A stretch of DNA of 64,000 bases from an uncultured Alistipes sp. (GCA_944321955.1 CALUNG010000012.1:1-64000); one strand, 5' to 3'. Shown: positions 7,697 to 16,419, counted from the stretch's first letter. Notes: a model not told the origin generated them from the letters alone. Translations and numbers: made by a program.

Positions 7697-7861
7697 TTGT
7701 TACTTTTGCATACGAAGAGTTCTTTGAAGGTTACGCAACGCACAGAAGAATAATGCAGTAGATAACTAACTAATTCGTAACCTATTACTATTATGAGCGA
7801 TTACCCAATGCTCATTTCCAATAAATTACACTCTTTTCGTAACTTCTACGCGCAAAATTAT
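7697..7861. other. Candidate attachment-site region (attR of CTnDOT-type element)
   Basis: Established knowledge: IntDOT-type integrases recombine at a core resembling GTANNTTTGC. Seen: a 9-of-10 match TTACTTTTGC within 7697-7710 and a reverse-strand 9-of-10 match at 7852-7861. Two direct TTCGTAAC copies (7774-7781, 7836-7843) and one inverted GTTACG (7730-7735) between them resemble arm-type integrase sites. The same core also matches the -7 promoter box of this phylum, so it is not diagnostic. The junction must lie left of the chromosomal gene that ends at 7885. The left end is outside the window, so no direct-repeat test is possible. Confidence 0.4.
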
Positions 7862-7884
7862 AAATTTATTGTCAAATAGCCGCA

Positions 7885-10872
7885 TCAGAACGGAAGTCCT
7901 ATTCCGGCACCGACGTAAAGCGATCCCTGGCTCGGCTTGTAGATCGATATCGTGAAGGCCGAAGTGGCTGCTGCCGGTTGGCGGAAGAGGTTGAAGTCGA
8001 ATGTCAGGTCGCCGCCGTAGGAGAAGAGGTGACGGCGCAGCGTGCGCATCGATCCGGTGAGCGTGTTTATCTGCGAATAATTGAATGTGGCGTAGTCGAA
8101 GCCCAGATTCACCCTGATACGCTTGAAGTAGATGATCGAGGCGATGCCGCCGTCGGGATACCACACCGGCAGCTGGTAGTTGACCGATGTTGCCATGTAG
8201 TTTCTGTTGCTTATGTCGGTAGTCGAGAAGCCTCGCGGCAGCAGGCTCGCCGAGGTATACGAAAGCGTCGACAGCGTATTGTCTCGCTTGAAGCCGCCGA
8301 TCGAGGTCTGGTATGCCGCGGCCAGCGTTATCGAGTGGTGGGCGGCAAAGCCCGGCAGATAGAACTTGCCGTAGGCTACGATCAGGTCGCTGAACTTGTT
8401 GTCGTCGGGGTTTATGGCGTAGAGCAGGTTGAGGACAATGCCTGTACGGGGGGCGAAGTCGCGGTGTGCGAGCTGTACCATGTCCTGATATCCCAGGCCG
8501 AACTGCAGCGTGTGGAGTCCCTTCCTGTATCCGATGCGGCGTATGTTCGATACGCTGCCGTCGCCGTACGACAGGTTCTTGACCTTGGCCACATAGCCGT
8601 TGGAGTAGTTCCACGAGGCCGAAACGCTCATGTAGCGGGTGTGGTAGCCGCTCTGGAACATCAGCGGCAGCGATGCGCTGGTCGTTACCGAGTAGTATTT
8701 CTTGAGATTCGGGGTGTCGGGCAGAACGTAACCACCCTCACCGTCGTTGAGCGACGGGTCCCATTGTGCCACCGTGTAGACCTTCTGCGTGCCGCCGTAC
8801 GAAGCCTTGAGACCGAGATTGACGCCGAGACCGTAATATCGCCATTCGCCCTGTATGAACGACCCTTCGGTACGGTTCCATCCGTACGTGGCGAACATCT
8901 CGGAGTTCGAAAGCAGGTTCTGCGACATGACCGTGGCTCCGATATTGAAGTTGATCTGTCCCTCCTCCATGATCTCGAAGGGATTGTACGAAGCCGGTGC
9001 CCACGAGTGTATCTTGAACATGTGGCCGACCTTGGAGTAGCGTCTCGACCTGTGGCGTGCGTATGAGTCTATCGAGTCGGCGGCCGTGTACTCCACCGTG
9101 TCGAGATTTATCACGTCCCACTTCACGCGTGGAGGGTTGACCAGATTGACCGGCAGGCGCGACGGCACGACACGTTTCATCACCTTGTCGGTCGGCTGCG
9201 TGGCCAGATGGTATCCGTGCTTGTCGTAGGTGGTCATGACGATGCCGGTCGCAGAGACCGGCGCCGGCGAGAACGATCCGTATGCCGACTCCGAGAGGCA
9301 ATACTCTTCGCCCGTGGCAAGATCGTAGCAGTGCACTTCGTCCTTGCCCGAGGCGATCGAACCGAAGTAGAGCCTGCCGTCGGCCGCGCGCAGGTCCGAC
9401 AGGGTGATGTAGGCCCCGTCGGTGAGTTGCGACACCGGCCCTGCGGCGTCGCCGTCACCGTTCACGCGGCCGAGCCACATGCCGCTGTTGTCCGTGGCGA
9501 TGAAGTAGAGCCGGCGTGTGAGGTTGTCGTATGCCAGACCGTGTATCTCGGTGAACTGCCTTATTGTCGTACGTCGTCCTTCGTTGCGGCCGTCGCCCTC
9601 GACGATCGAATACGTCCCGTCGGGATCATACTCGACCCATGCCAGACGTGCCGAGTCGATGACTGTCGGATAGAGCGCCTGACGGCGTTTGCGGATGCTG
9701 CGCGGGCGCCCCTTGTCGAGGTCGACATAGCAGAGCGTCGAATTGACCCTCTCGGCGAAGAGCGTGCTGCGACGGTATTCGGTCCACCATACGCGCCGGC
9801 CGTCGGTCGTGGGGCGTGTAGATATGTTGCCGGTATAGCAGATGCGTTTCTCGATCCCGCTCGCGGCATAGGTCGTTACAAGCCGCGTCGGACGGTCGAG
9901 GTCGGTCTTCAGCGACAGGACCTTGCCGTCGCCGAGCCATACGGGGTGGGCGTAAGTCGTGTAGCTTTTGCCCTGTTTGACGGGTACGCGCGTGGAGCTG
10001 TCGTCGACCTTCGGAAGCGAATCCCAGTATCTCTCCAGATCGTTGAATGTCTCGCGCGTGAGCTTTATGACCGACGTGTCGTAGAATTTCTTGAGCGAGA
10101 TGGCCGTGGTGGCGAACATGTATGGGTTGCGGACGCTGTAATATGCCACCTGATCCCAGATGTTGCGGTTGTATTTGGTGTAGGTATAGGAGGCTATCTG
10201 GTAGCCTATGTGGTAGTGGTCGGGAACGTTGTCGCGGTACGATCCGCAGAACCATTTGTCGGTATTGCGTCCCAGCGAGGCGATGTTGCCCAGCGCGCGG
10301 TAGTCGATTGTAAAGCTCGGCTGCAGCCCGCGCCCGAACGATGACATCTCGGTCTCGGACATCACGGCGTCGCCCTCGATGAGCCACAACGGCAGAAAGA
10401 GAAGACCGACGGTCGAACTCTGCTGCCCGAGCACGTAACTCAATACGCGGACTACACCGCGGTTGAGGTTGTTGTACTGTACGGCGTGGCGGTATTCGTG
10501 GGCGACGAGCTGTTTGGCCCACGGCATCGAGTAGCCGTCTATCGCCGGCGAGGTGAGGAAATCGACACGTTTGGGAAGCCACATGACCATGCCGTTCGAA
10601 CTGAAGTTTTCGGGGTGCAGTATGAACGGAATGTTCATGGCCGGATGGCGGTATCCGTACCCGATGTACGGCTGCACCTTCTCGATGTAGAAGAGCGTGC
10701 GGCGGGCCGTACCCTCGACCGTTGTGGGGTATATCACGTCGACCGAACTTTTGGTCATCTTGCGCCAGTGCAGCGATGCGGGGTCGGGACCCCACGAATA
10801 GAACTGGGCCGAGACCGTCCATGTGCAGAACAGCGCCGACAACGTCAGAAGTATGTATTTCAGCTGCTTCAA
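7885..10872 (-). CDS. Outer-membrane metallopeptidase-like protein with TolB-type propeller and C-terminal barrel
   Basis: A protein of 995 residues with a signal peptide (1-22). The N-terminal domain carries a zinc-peptidase motif HEYRH (125-129), with a third-ligand candidate Glu166 in LIEGDA, as in gluzincin peptidases. The middle (about 290-640) shows repeated strand patterns with D-G and S-P-D-type turns such as YDPDGT and SFSPAPV, typical of TolB/PD40 propeller repeats. The last 330 residues alternate aromatic and Gly-rich strands and end in a terminal Phe (GIGLPF), as outer-membrane barrels do. It is probably a surface or outer-membrane hydrolase. It is the first chromosomal gene right of the element, and its 5' end lies 3 bp downstream of the SUI1 gene stop. 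Confidence 0.75.
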   Translation of the reverse strand: MKQLKYILLTLSALFCTWTVSAQFYSWGPDPASLHWRKMTKSSVDVIYPTTVEGTARRTLFYIEKVQPYIGYGYRHPAMNIPFILHPENFSSNGMVMWLPKRVDFLTSPAIDGYSMPWAKQLVAHEYRHAVQYNNLNRGVVRVLSYVLGQQSSTVGLLFLPLWLIEGDAVMSETEMSSFGRGLQPSFTIDYRALGNIASLGRNTDKWFCGSYRDNVPDHYHIGYQIASYTYTKYNRNIWDQVAYYSVRNPYMFATTAISLKKFYDTSVIKLTRETFNDLERYWDSLPKVDDSSTRVPVKQGKSYTTYAHPVWLGDGKVLSLKTDLDRPTRLVTTYAASGIEKRICYTGNISTRPTTDGRRVWWTEYRRSTLFAERVNSTLCYVDLDKGRPRSIRKRRQALYPTVIDSARLAWVEYDPDGTYSIVEGDGRNEGRRTTIRQFTEIHGLAYDNLTRRLYFIATDNSGMWLGRVNGDGDAAGPVSQLTDGAYITLSDLRAADGRLYFGSIASGKDEVHCYDLATGEEYCLSESAYGSFSPAPVSATGIVMTTYDKHGYHLATQPTDKVMKRVVPSRLPVNLVNPPRVKWDVINLDTVEYTAADSIDSYARHRSRRYSKVGHMFKIHSWAPASYNPFEIMEEGQINFNIGATVMSQNLLSNSEMFATYGWNRTEGSFIQGEWRYYGLGVNLGLKASYGGTQKVYTVAQWDPSLNDGEGGYVLPDTPNLKKYYSVTTSASLPLMFQSGYHTRYMSVSASWNYSNGYVAKVKNLSYGDGSVSNIRRIGYRKGLHTLQFGLGYQDMVQLAHRDFAPRTGIVLNLLYAINPDDNKFSDLIVAYGKFYLPGFAAHHSITLAAAYQTSIGGFKRDNTLSTLSYTSASLLPRGFSTTDISNRNYMATSVNYQLPVWYPDGGIASIIYFKRIRVNLGFDYATFNYSQINTLTGSMRTLRRHLFSYGGDLTFDFNLFRQPAAATSAFTISIYKPSQGSLYVGAGIGLPF

Positions 10873-10875
10873 CTC

Positions 10876-11220
10876 TCAGCTTCCGGCTTTTTTACAGCGA
10901 TAGCCGCTGCCGGTCAGAATTTCGACTATGCGGTCGCGGTGATCGCCCTGCACGATGATCTCGCCATCCTTGACCGAGCCTCCGACACCGCATTTTTTCT
11001 TCACGAGACGTCCCAGCTCCTCGAGGTCGGCCCTGCTGCCGACGAACCCCCGTACGAGCGTCACGACCTTGCCGGCGCGCTGTTTGGAGTCGCGCCATAC
11101 GCGCAGATCCTGCTGTTGAGGGGGCAGGGTGGCGGGCTCGCTCTCTTCGCCCGTGTCGTATTTGTAGTCGGGGTTGGTCGAGTAGACCATTCCCAGACGT
11201 GATTTCCAGTCGTTGGCCAT
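10876..11220 (-). CDS. SUI1/YciH family translation factor
   Basis: A protein of 114 residues with the SUI1 fold in its C-terminal two thirds (about 35-110): LRVWRDSKQRAGKVVTLV, then KKKCGVGGSVKDGEIIVQGDH, the hallmark of eIF1/YciH proteins. The N-terminal 30 residues are acidic and probably disordered. Bacterial YciH is thought to influence start-codon fidelity or act as a translation inhibitor under stress. It precedes the metallopeptidase-like gene by 3 bp, so the two are probably co-transcribed, although their functions are unrelated. Confidence 0.88.
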   Translation of the reverse strand: MANDWKSRLGMVYSTNPDYKYDTGEESEPATLPPQQQDLRVWRDSKQRAGKVVTLVRGFVGSRADLEELGRLVKKKCGVGGSVKDGEIIVQGDHRDRIVEILTGSGYRCKKAGS

Positions 11221-11283
11221 AAATATGCTTGTTTCGCGGAAAATAACGTTTGATTGTGCCTCTCTATTTTGCGCAAAGATACG

Positions 11284-11305
11284 AAAAATAGTATCTTTGT
11301 ACTAT
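11284..11305 (+). promoter_or_regulatory. Promoter with TAnnTTTG box immediately before the DUF4435 start
   Basis: A perfect -7 box TATCTTTG is at 11292-11299. The ATG of the DUF4435 gene begins at 11306, only six bases later, so transcription would start at or next to the start codon. The transcript would be leaderless or nearly so. Confidence 0.55.
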
Positions 11306-12370
11306 ATGAAAAACCTGTTATCTTCCAAAGCCGTCGTTCTGCCGGACAAGGAGCATGCGGCCGACACCAACGAGTCGCTGCCGCAACCGTTGCCCTATCA
11401 CGGTACCAAGCGTCTGGTGAACGTCTATGTCGAGGGTTACGAGGATGTGGCCTTCTGGCGCGGGATATTCGACCATTTCCACAATCCCTATCTGCGGTTC
11501 GAGATATCGGTTCCAACGCGCAAGGACCTGCCCAAAGGCAAGAAGGTGCTGATGTCGATGATCGAGTCGTCGTCGGTGGAGCGCATATTGTGCGTCGATT
11601 CGGACTTCGACTATCTCTTCGGAGACCGTACCGAGCAGTCGCGCGAGGTGAACGGCGCACGCTTCATGTTCCATACCTATGCATACGCTACCGAGAACTT
11701 CCTGTGCTATGCCCCGTCGCTGCACAACGTCTGCGTGAAGGCCACCAAGAACGATACCCGCATATTCGATTTCCCGGCCTTCATGGAGGCCTACTCCAAA
11801 ATCGTCTATCCGGTATTCCTGTGGTACGCCTATTCGGCGCAGCTGCAGTCCGAGAACATATTTACGCTCAACGAATTCAAGGCCACGGTGCGTCTGGGCT
11901 ATCTCGACATCAAGGAGAACGGACGTCCGACGCTCGACTGGCTGCGCGGGCATGTCGAGTCGCGACTGAACCTGCTGCGCCGCAAACATCCGAAGATGCA
12001 GGCCGAGGTCGACGATTTCGGCGAGTATCTGCTCGCCACGAAAGGCGTTGTGCCCGAGCAGACATATTTGTTCATGCACGGCCATACGCTTATGGACAAC
12101 GTCGTGCTGATCATTCTCAACGACGTATGCGACAAGCTGCGTCAGCTGTCGCTTGCGCGCATACACGCGTCGTCGAAGGAGGGTATAGCCCTGCGCGACG
12201 AGATAAGCAACTACAACAACTCGCTGCGTTCGATACGCGACGTGCTTCTCGATAACGAGAACTATACCGCCTGTCCGCTTTACAAGCGTCTGAGCGTCGA
12301 CATCGAACACTACATCGATCATGCCATTTCGGTCATGCGCGACCGCGGCGAGATTACCTCGGAACTTTGA
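11306..12370 (+). CDS. DUF4435 (TOPRIM-like) protein
   Basis: A protein of 354 residues. An N-terminal TOPRIM-like core is visible: a strand with Glu in VYVEGYEDVAFW (about 37-48), then ILCVDSDFDYLFG (about 97-110) with the DxD motif. The C-terminal half is helical and charged. DUF4435 occurs in OLD-like nucleases and as AriB in PARIS anti-phage systems, where it pairs with an ATPase; no ATPase is adjacent here. The longer frame from 11213 is rejected because 11306 fits the promoter box. The next gene, a Nudix hydrolase, starts 7 bp after the stop, suggesting an operon. Confidence 0.72.
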   Translation: MKNLLSSKAVVLPDKEHAADTNESLPQPLPYHGTKRLVNVYVEGYEDVAFWRGIFDHFHNPYLRFEISVPTRKDLPKGKKVLMSMIESSSVERILCVDSDFDYLFGDRTEQSREVNGARFMFHTYAYATENFLCYAPSLHNVCVKATKNDTRIFDFPAFMEAYSKIVYPVFLWYAYSAQLQSENIFTLNEFKATVRLGYLDIKENGRPTLDWLRGHVESRLNLLRRKHPKMQAEVDDFGEYLLATKGVVPEQTYLFMHGHTLMDNVVLIILNDVCDKLRQLSLARIHASSKEGIALRDEISNYNNSLRSIRDVLLDNENYTACPLYKRLSVDIEHYIDHAISVMRDRGEITSEL

Positions 12371-12377
12371 AACGGTG

Positions 12378-12950
12378 GTGACCAAATCCGAAATACTGGA
12401 CCAGTTCCGGCATCTTGCCACACCGCCGGATCCTCGTTTCACCGATCTTGTGGAGCGCTGTGACGAGCCGGAGCTGTGCAACCGTCGCAACTTCACGGGC
12501 CATCTGACCGCCAGCGGCGTCATCGTGCGCCTTCCGCAACGTGAAGTGCTGCTGCTCCGCCACCGTGCTCTGGGCAAGTGGCTTGCTCCCGGCGGACATG
12601 TCGAGGCGGGCGACGCTTCGCCTGCGGCTGCGGCGCTGCGCGAGATAGCCGAGGAGACGGGCATTGCACCCGATGAACTGATACCTGTCAATGTTGTTGA
12701 CGGCGTGCAGTATTGCGCCGAGGTTTCGTCGCACCATATTCCGCGCAACGAGGCGCGTGGCGAGGAGGAGCACATGCATCACGACTTCCGCTTCCTGTTC
12801 GTGTACAATGGCCACGGACCTGTCATGACCGATGCACGCGAGAGCGCCGGATACAAATGGGTGTCGCTCGACGATGATTATATTCACAGCGAAATTCTAT
12901 GCATCGGTAATGTCGATGCCCTGCTCGCGTCGGCTGTCGCCGTCCGCTGA
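12378..12950 (+). CDS. Nudix family hydrolase
   Basis: A protein of 190 residues. The Nudix box is at about 74-98 (GGHVEAG, then REIAEETGI), preceded by a strand GVIVRLPQREVLLLRHRALGKWL. The spacing between GGHVE and REIAEE is one residue longer than in the textbook Nudix box; related Nudix subfamilies share this. A cluster HMHHDFRFLF follows. The likely role is hydrolysis of a nucleoside diphosphate derivative such as an oxidised nucleotide; the substrate cannot be read from sequence. The start is GTG at 12378 (12375 is equally possible), 7 bp after the DUF4435 gene. A bidirectional terminator follows at 12973. Confidence 0.85.
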   Translation: MTKSEILDQFRHLATPPDPRFTDLVERCDEPELCNRRNFTGHLTASGVIVRLPQREVLLLRHRALGKWLAPGGHVEAGDASPAAAALREIAEETGIAPDELIPVNVVDGVQYCAEVSSHHIPRNEARGEEEHMHHDFRFLFVYNGHGPVMTDARESAGYKWVSLDDDYIHSEILCIGNVDALLASAVAVR

Positions 12951-12972
12951 CGGTGTGCCGTATAATCGAAAA

Positions 12973-12999
12973 ATCCCCGACTCGTCGAGAGCCGGGGAT
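12973..12999. terminator. Bidirectional intrinsic terminator
   Basis: The arms ATCCCCG and CGGGGAT, with an inner CTC-GTC-GAG, form a GC-rich hairpin between two convergent genes, with T-rich sequence after it on the plus strand (CATTTTAA) and an A-rich run before it (T-run on the minus strand). It ends the DUF4435-Nudix unit and the POP-lysC unit. Confidence 0.85.
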
Positions 13000-13017
13000 C
13001 TCATTTTAATGGTGTCG

Positions 13018-14274
13018 TCACTTGCCTTTGCGTACGATCCTCAGGGTCGACTGCGTGGCCTGACGCAGATAGACGTCACGTCCCAATGCGTACCTGTCGA
13101 AGAGCTCCGTGGTATATCCGCGGATGGTGAGCAGCTCCATGCCTTCGATGTGCATGACGTCGAAACCGTCGGCGCGCAGGGCCTTCATGGCTTCGGATAT
13201 GTGCCACGAGTTGTCCACGCACAGGCTGAGGTTGACGGCCGAGTTGTTCACCAGATGACTCTTGATGCGATACCTGGCCAGCAGCGAGAATATCTCGGCC
13301 AGACGCTCCTCGAGTACGAACGAGAAGTCGCGCGGACGTACGTTGATCAGTACCTGATCGCGCTTGAGGATGAGTATCGGTATGTCGACGCGTGCCGAGA
13401 TGCCGCGGATGACGGTGCCGGGCTTGCGTTTGTCGCCGAAAGGCCGCACGTAGAGCGGAATATTCTTGTTCTGCAGCGGCTTGATGGTCTTTGGGTGGAT
13501 GATCTGGGCACCGCTGTATGCCAGCTCTATGGCGTCGAGATAACTCAGTTCGGCTATGTGCTGCGCATCGGGGAATATCTTGGGATCGGCATTCAGCACA
13601 CCGTCCACATCCTTCCATACGGCCATCGACTCGGCGTCGAGAATATATGCCGCCACGGCTGCCGAGTAGTCCGAACCCTCACGCCCGAGCGTGGTGGTCG
13701 TGCCGTCGGGTGCTCCGCCGATAAAGCCCTGGCCTATGAAGACCTTCTCCCGTGCCCCATTGACTTCGGCCCGCAACAACGGAGTCGAAGCCTCGAGGTC
13801 GACGCTGGCGTCCTTGTGGCGCTGCTGCGTCACGATGCAGCGGCGCATGTCGATCCACTTGTTGGGCAGTCCCGAGTGGTTGAGGTAGTCCGAGATTATG
13901 CGTGTCGAGACCAGTTCGCCGTACGATACGATGGCGTCGTACCACAATTCGGCATCCTCGTCGCGGTATTTTATGTCGGCGACCAGCTTCTCGAGCTCGT
14001 CGAAAAGCGCATCCACGGCCTCGATGCGGTGGGGCTCATGATAGAGGTCGTCGATGATGGCGGCATGCGACGCGCGCAGGGCCTCGATCTCCGCATTTGA
14101 GAATGCAAGGTCCCCCTTCTGCACTCCGGCGAATACCCGTTCGAGTGCATTGGTGGTCTTGCCCATGGCCGAGACTATGACGAACAGATTCTCCTCGTCG
14201 CTTACTATCGAGCGCAGGTTGCGCACGCCGTCGGCATTCTTGACCGACGCTCCTCCGAATTTGTATACTTTCAT
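13018..14274 (-). CDS. lysC: Aspartate kinase (monofunctional)
   Basis: A protein of 418 residues with the aspartokinase opening YKFGGASVKN (4-13) and the downstream GREGSDYSAAV motif (about 222-232) that binds substrate. The C-terminal ~140 residues contain two ACT-type segments (about 300-415), typical of feedback-regulated aspartokinases. It catalyses the first step of the aspartate family (lysine/diaminopimelate, threonine, methionine). No homoserine dehydrogenase domain is attached. The start is 9 bp downstream of the prolyl oligopeptidase stop, so the two are probably one transcript. dapD of the same pathway lies 2.3 kb away on the other strand. Confidence 0.93.
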   Translation of the reverse strand: MKVYKFGGASVKNADGVRNLRSIVSDEENLFVIVSAMGKTTNALERVFAGVQKGDLAFSNAEIEALRASHAAIIDDLYHEPHRIEAVDALFDELEKLVADIKYRDEDAELWYDAIVSYGELVSTRIISDYLNHSGLPNKWIDMRRCIVTQQRHKDASVDLEASTPLLRAEVNGAREKVFIGQGFIGGAPDGTTTTLGREGSDYSAAVAAYILDAESMAVWKDVDGVLNADPKIFPDAQHIAELSYLDAIELAYSGAQIIHPKTIKPLQNKNIPLYVRPFGDKRKPGTVIRGISARVDIPILILKRDQVLINVRPRDFSFVLEERLAEIFSLLARYRIKSHLVNNSAVNLSLCVDNSWHISEAMKALRADGFDVMHIEGMELLTIRGYTTELFDRYALGRDVYLRQATQSTLRIVRKGK

Positions 14275-14283
14275 CTTCTGCGG

Positions 14284-16419
14284 TTACTCTTTTGCTACGG
14301 GGACGTAGGGCGTATCGGTATTCTGGAAGAGGAATGCGTATGTGTCGGCCGCCTCCTCTATGCGTTTCGACGTGGGTTTGCCAGCGCCGTGTCCGGCCTT
14401 GGTCTCGATACGGATAAGTATCGGGGCATCGCCGGCCTGGGCATGCTGCATCGTGGCCGCAAACTTGAACGAGTGTGCCGGAACCACACGGTCGTCATGA
14501 TCGGCTGTCGTGATGAGCGTGGCGGGATACTTTACACCCTCCCTGATGTTGTGCAGCGGCGAGTATTTGTAGATGTAGCGGAACTGCTCCTCGTTGTCGC
14601 TCGAACCGTACTCCACGACCCATCCCCAGCCGATGGTGAACTTGTGGTAACGGAGCATGTCCATCACGCCCACGGCGGGCAGGCAGACGGCGTAGAGATC
14701 CGGACGCTGCACTTCGCAGGCGCCGACGAGCAGTCCGCCGTTCGAACCGCCGGCGATGGCCAGTTTCTTCGACGACGTGTACTTGTGGTCGATAAGGTAT
14801 TCGGCGGCCGCGATGAAGTCGTCGAATACGTTCTGCTTGTTCTCGAGCATGCCATCCTTGTGCCACTTTTCACCGTATTCGAGACCGCCGCGCAGCGTTA
14901 CGAAGACGTATACGCCGCCCTGCTCCATGAACATGATCGAGGAGGGGCTGAACGAAGGCGTAAGGCTTATCTGGAAGCCGCCGTAACCGTAGAGGTAGCA
15001 CGGGTTCTTGCCGTTGAGCTTGAGCCCCTTCTTGTACGATACGAACATCGGTACGCGCGTGCCGTCCTTGCTGGTGAAGAATATCTGCTCGGTGGTGAAG
15101 TCGTCGGGATTGAACGCAACTTCGGGCTGCAGGTAGAGCTTCGACTCGCCGCTCTTGACGTCGAACGAGTAGATCGCAGTCGGTGCCGTGAACGTGGTGA
15201 TCGAGTAATAGAGTTCGGTATCCTCCTTCTCGCCGCCGAAGCCGCTTACGGTGCCGATACCCGGCAGGGCAACCTCGCGGATGAGTTTGCCGTCCATTTC
15301 GTACTGGTACACCTTGTTCTGTGCATCCTCGAGGTAGATGGCCGTCAGGCAGCCGCCGGCCGAGCCGACACCCTCAAGCAGGTTCTCCTTCTCGGGGATG
15401 ACCACTTCGCGTTTCGAGGGGTCGTTGAGGTCTATCTTGACGAGGCGGTAGTTCTCGGCGCCTTCGTTGGTCATTACGTAGAGCTGGTCGTCCTCGCACT
15501 CGACTATACCGTAGTCATGGTCGAAGCCCTTGAGCAGAACGTCGAACCTGTCGGCGTTGCTGCGCTTGTAGAGGATCTCGCTGCCGGACGTACCCTCGGA
15601 CGACGATACGAAGATCCAGCGGCTGTCATCGCTCTGCCATGCATTGAAGTAGCGCAACGGGTGTTCGGGATCGGAGTAGATCAGACGGTCGGCGCTCTGC
15701 GGTGTGCCGATCTTGTGGTAATAGACCTTCTGGAACTCGTTCTTGGATGAATATACACCCTTCTTCGGGGCGTCGTATGCGCTGTAATAGAATCCCTTGC
15801 CGTCTGGAGCCCACGTTGCGCCCGAGAACTTGACCCATTCGATGCGGTCGTCGAGCAGACGTTTGCTCTCACTCTCCATCACGCGTATCTCGACCCAGTC
15901 GGAGCCCGATGCGGCCGTCGCGTAGGCGAAATATTTGCCGTCCTTCGAGAACGATGTGGCGGCCAGGGCCACCGTACCGTCGTCCGAGAGTTTGTTGGGA
16001 TCGAGGAATACCTCGGCCTCGGATTCGGGTGTTGCGCGGCGGTAGATTACGGCCTGATTCTGCAGACCGTCGTTGCGCGAGAAGTAGAGCCAGTCACCCT
16101 TTCTGGTGGGGGCGCTCTCCTTTGGGTAGTTCCACAGTTCGGTCAGGCGCTCCTTGATGGCCTCGCGGAACGGTATCTTCGACAGATAGTCGAACGTCAC
16201 TTCGTTTTCGGCCTTGACCCATGCGGCCGTTGCTTCGGAGTTGTCATCCTCGAGCCAGCGGTAGGGATCGGCCACTTCGGTGCCGAAATAGTTGTCGACC
16301 ACGTCTCCGCGTTCGGCTTCGGGATAGGGCAGGTGTTTTATCTTCATAAGGTTGTTGCAGCTTGAAAAAGCCGTCATAGCTAATGCCGCCAGGGCGGCAG
16401 GTACGAACAGTCTCTTCAT
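14284..16419 (-). CDS. Prolyl oligopeptidase family protein (S9A), lipoprotein
   Basis: A protein of 711 residues with an N-terminal signal and lipobox-like SSC (Cys20), so it is probably a periplasmic or surface lipoprotein. The N-terminal part (about 40-420) is a seven-bladed propeller, opening with the family motif PYRWLEDD. The C-terminal catalytic domain has Ser559 in GGSNGG, Asp around 642 in DHDDRV, and His677 in GHGAGKP. It cleaves after proline in short peptides, fitting an amino-acid-fermenting lifestyle. The gene precedes lysC by 9 bp. Size and motif spacing match known prolyl oligopeptidases. Confidence 0.93.
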   Translation of the reverse strand: MKRLFVPAALAALAMTAFSSCNNLMKIKHLPYPEAERGDVVDNYFGTEVADPYRWLEDDNSEATAAWVKAENEVTFDYLSKIPFREAIKERLTELWNYPKESAPTRKGDWLYFSRNDGLQNQAVIYRRATPESEAEVFLDPNKLSDDGTVALAATSFSKDGKYFAYATAASGSDWVEIRVMESESKRLLDDRIEWVKFSGATWAPDGKGFYYSAYDAPKKGVYSSKNEFQKVYYHKIGTPQSADRLIYSDPEHPLRYFNAWQSDDSRWIFVSSSEGTSGSEILYKRSNADRFDVLLKGFDHDYGIVECEDDQLYVMTNEGAENYRLVKIDLNDPSKREVVIPEKENLLEGVGSAGGCLTAIYLEDAQNKVYQYEMDGKLIREVALPGIGTVSGFGGEKEDTELYYSITTFTAPTAIYSFDVKSGESKLYLQPEVAFNPDDFTTEQIFFTSKDGTRVPMFVSYKKGLKLNGKNPCYLYGYGGFQISLTPSFSPSSIMFMEQGGVYVFVTLRGGLEYGEKWHKDGMLENKQNVFDDFIAAAEYLIDHKYTSSKKLAIAGGSNGGLLVGACEVQRPDLYAVCLPAVGVMDMLRYHKFTIGWGWVVEYGSSDNEEQFRYIYKYSPLHNIREGVKYPATLITTADHDDRVVPAHSFKFAATMQHAQAGDAPILIRIETKAGHGAGKPTSKRIEEAADTYAFLFQNTDTPYVPVAKE

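Larger units (their letters stand above)
6848..7884. other. Gene-poor end region of the conjugative element and junction with chromosome
   Basis: About 1 kb with no convincing protein gene. Short frames exist at 6910-7320 (minus), 7211-7477 (minus) and 7299-7490 (plus), but they overlap each other, lack families and use weak starts. The stretch holds the nested inverted repeats at 7485-7569, a hairpin at 7668-7689, TTCGTAAC direct repeats (7774 and 7836), an inverted GTTACG (7730), and three TAnnTTTGC-type sequences. The right half is AT-rich. This is the expected place for attR of a CTnDOT-class element. Confidence 0.6.

Noticed and set aside
9208-10344. 378-residue plus-strand frame opposite the metallopeptidase-like gene
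   Set aside because: Antisense shadow with biased composition; no start context or family.
11306-12370. A PARIS anti-phage system
   Set aside because: Only the DUF4435 half is present; the ATPase partner expected beside it is missing, so a complete system cannot be claimed.
12832-14100. 422-residue plus-strand frame opposite aspartokinase
   Set aside because: It is the antisense shadow of lysC in GC-rich codon usage; it has no family features and the minus-strand aspartokinase is certain.
14389-15750. 453-residue plus-strand frame opposite prolyl oligopeptidase
   Set aside because: Antisense shadow; the minus-strand catalytic motifs are intact and in order.
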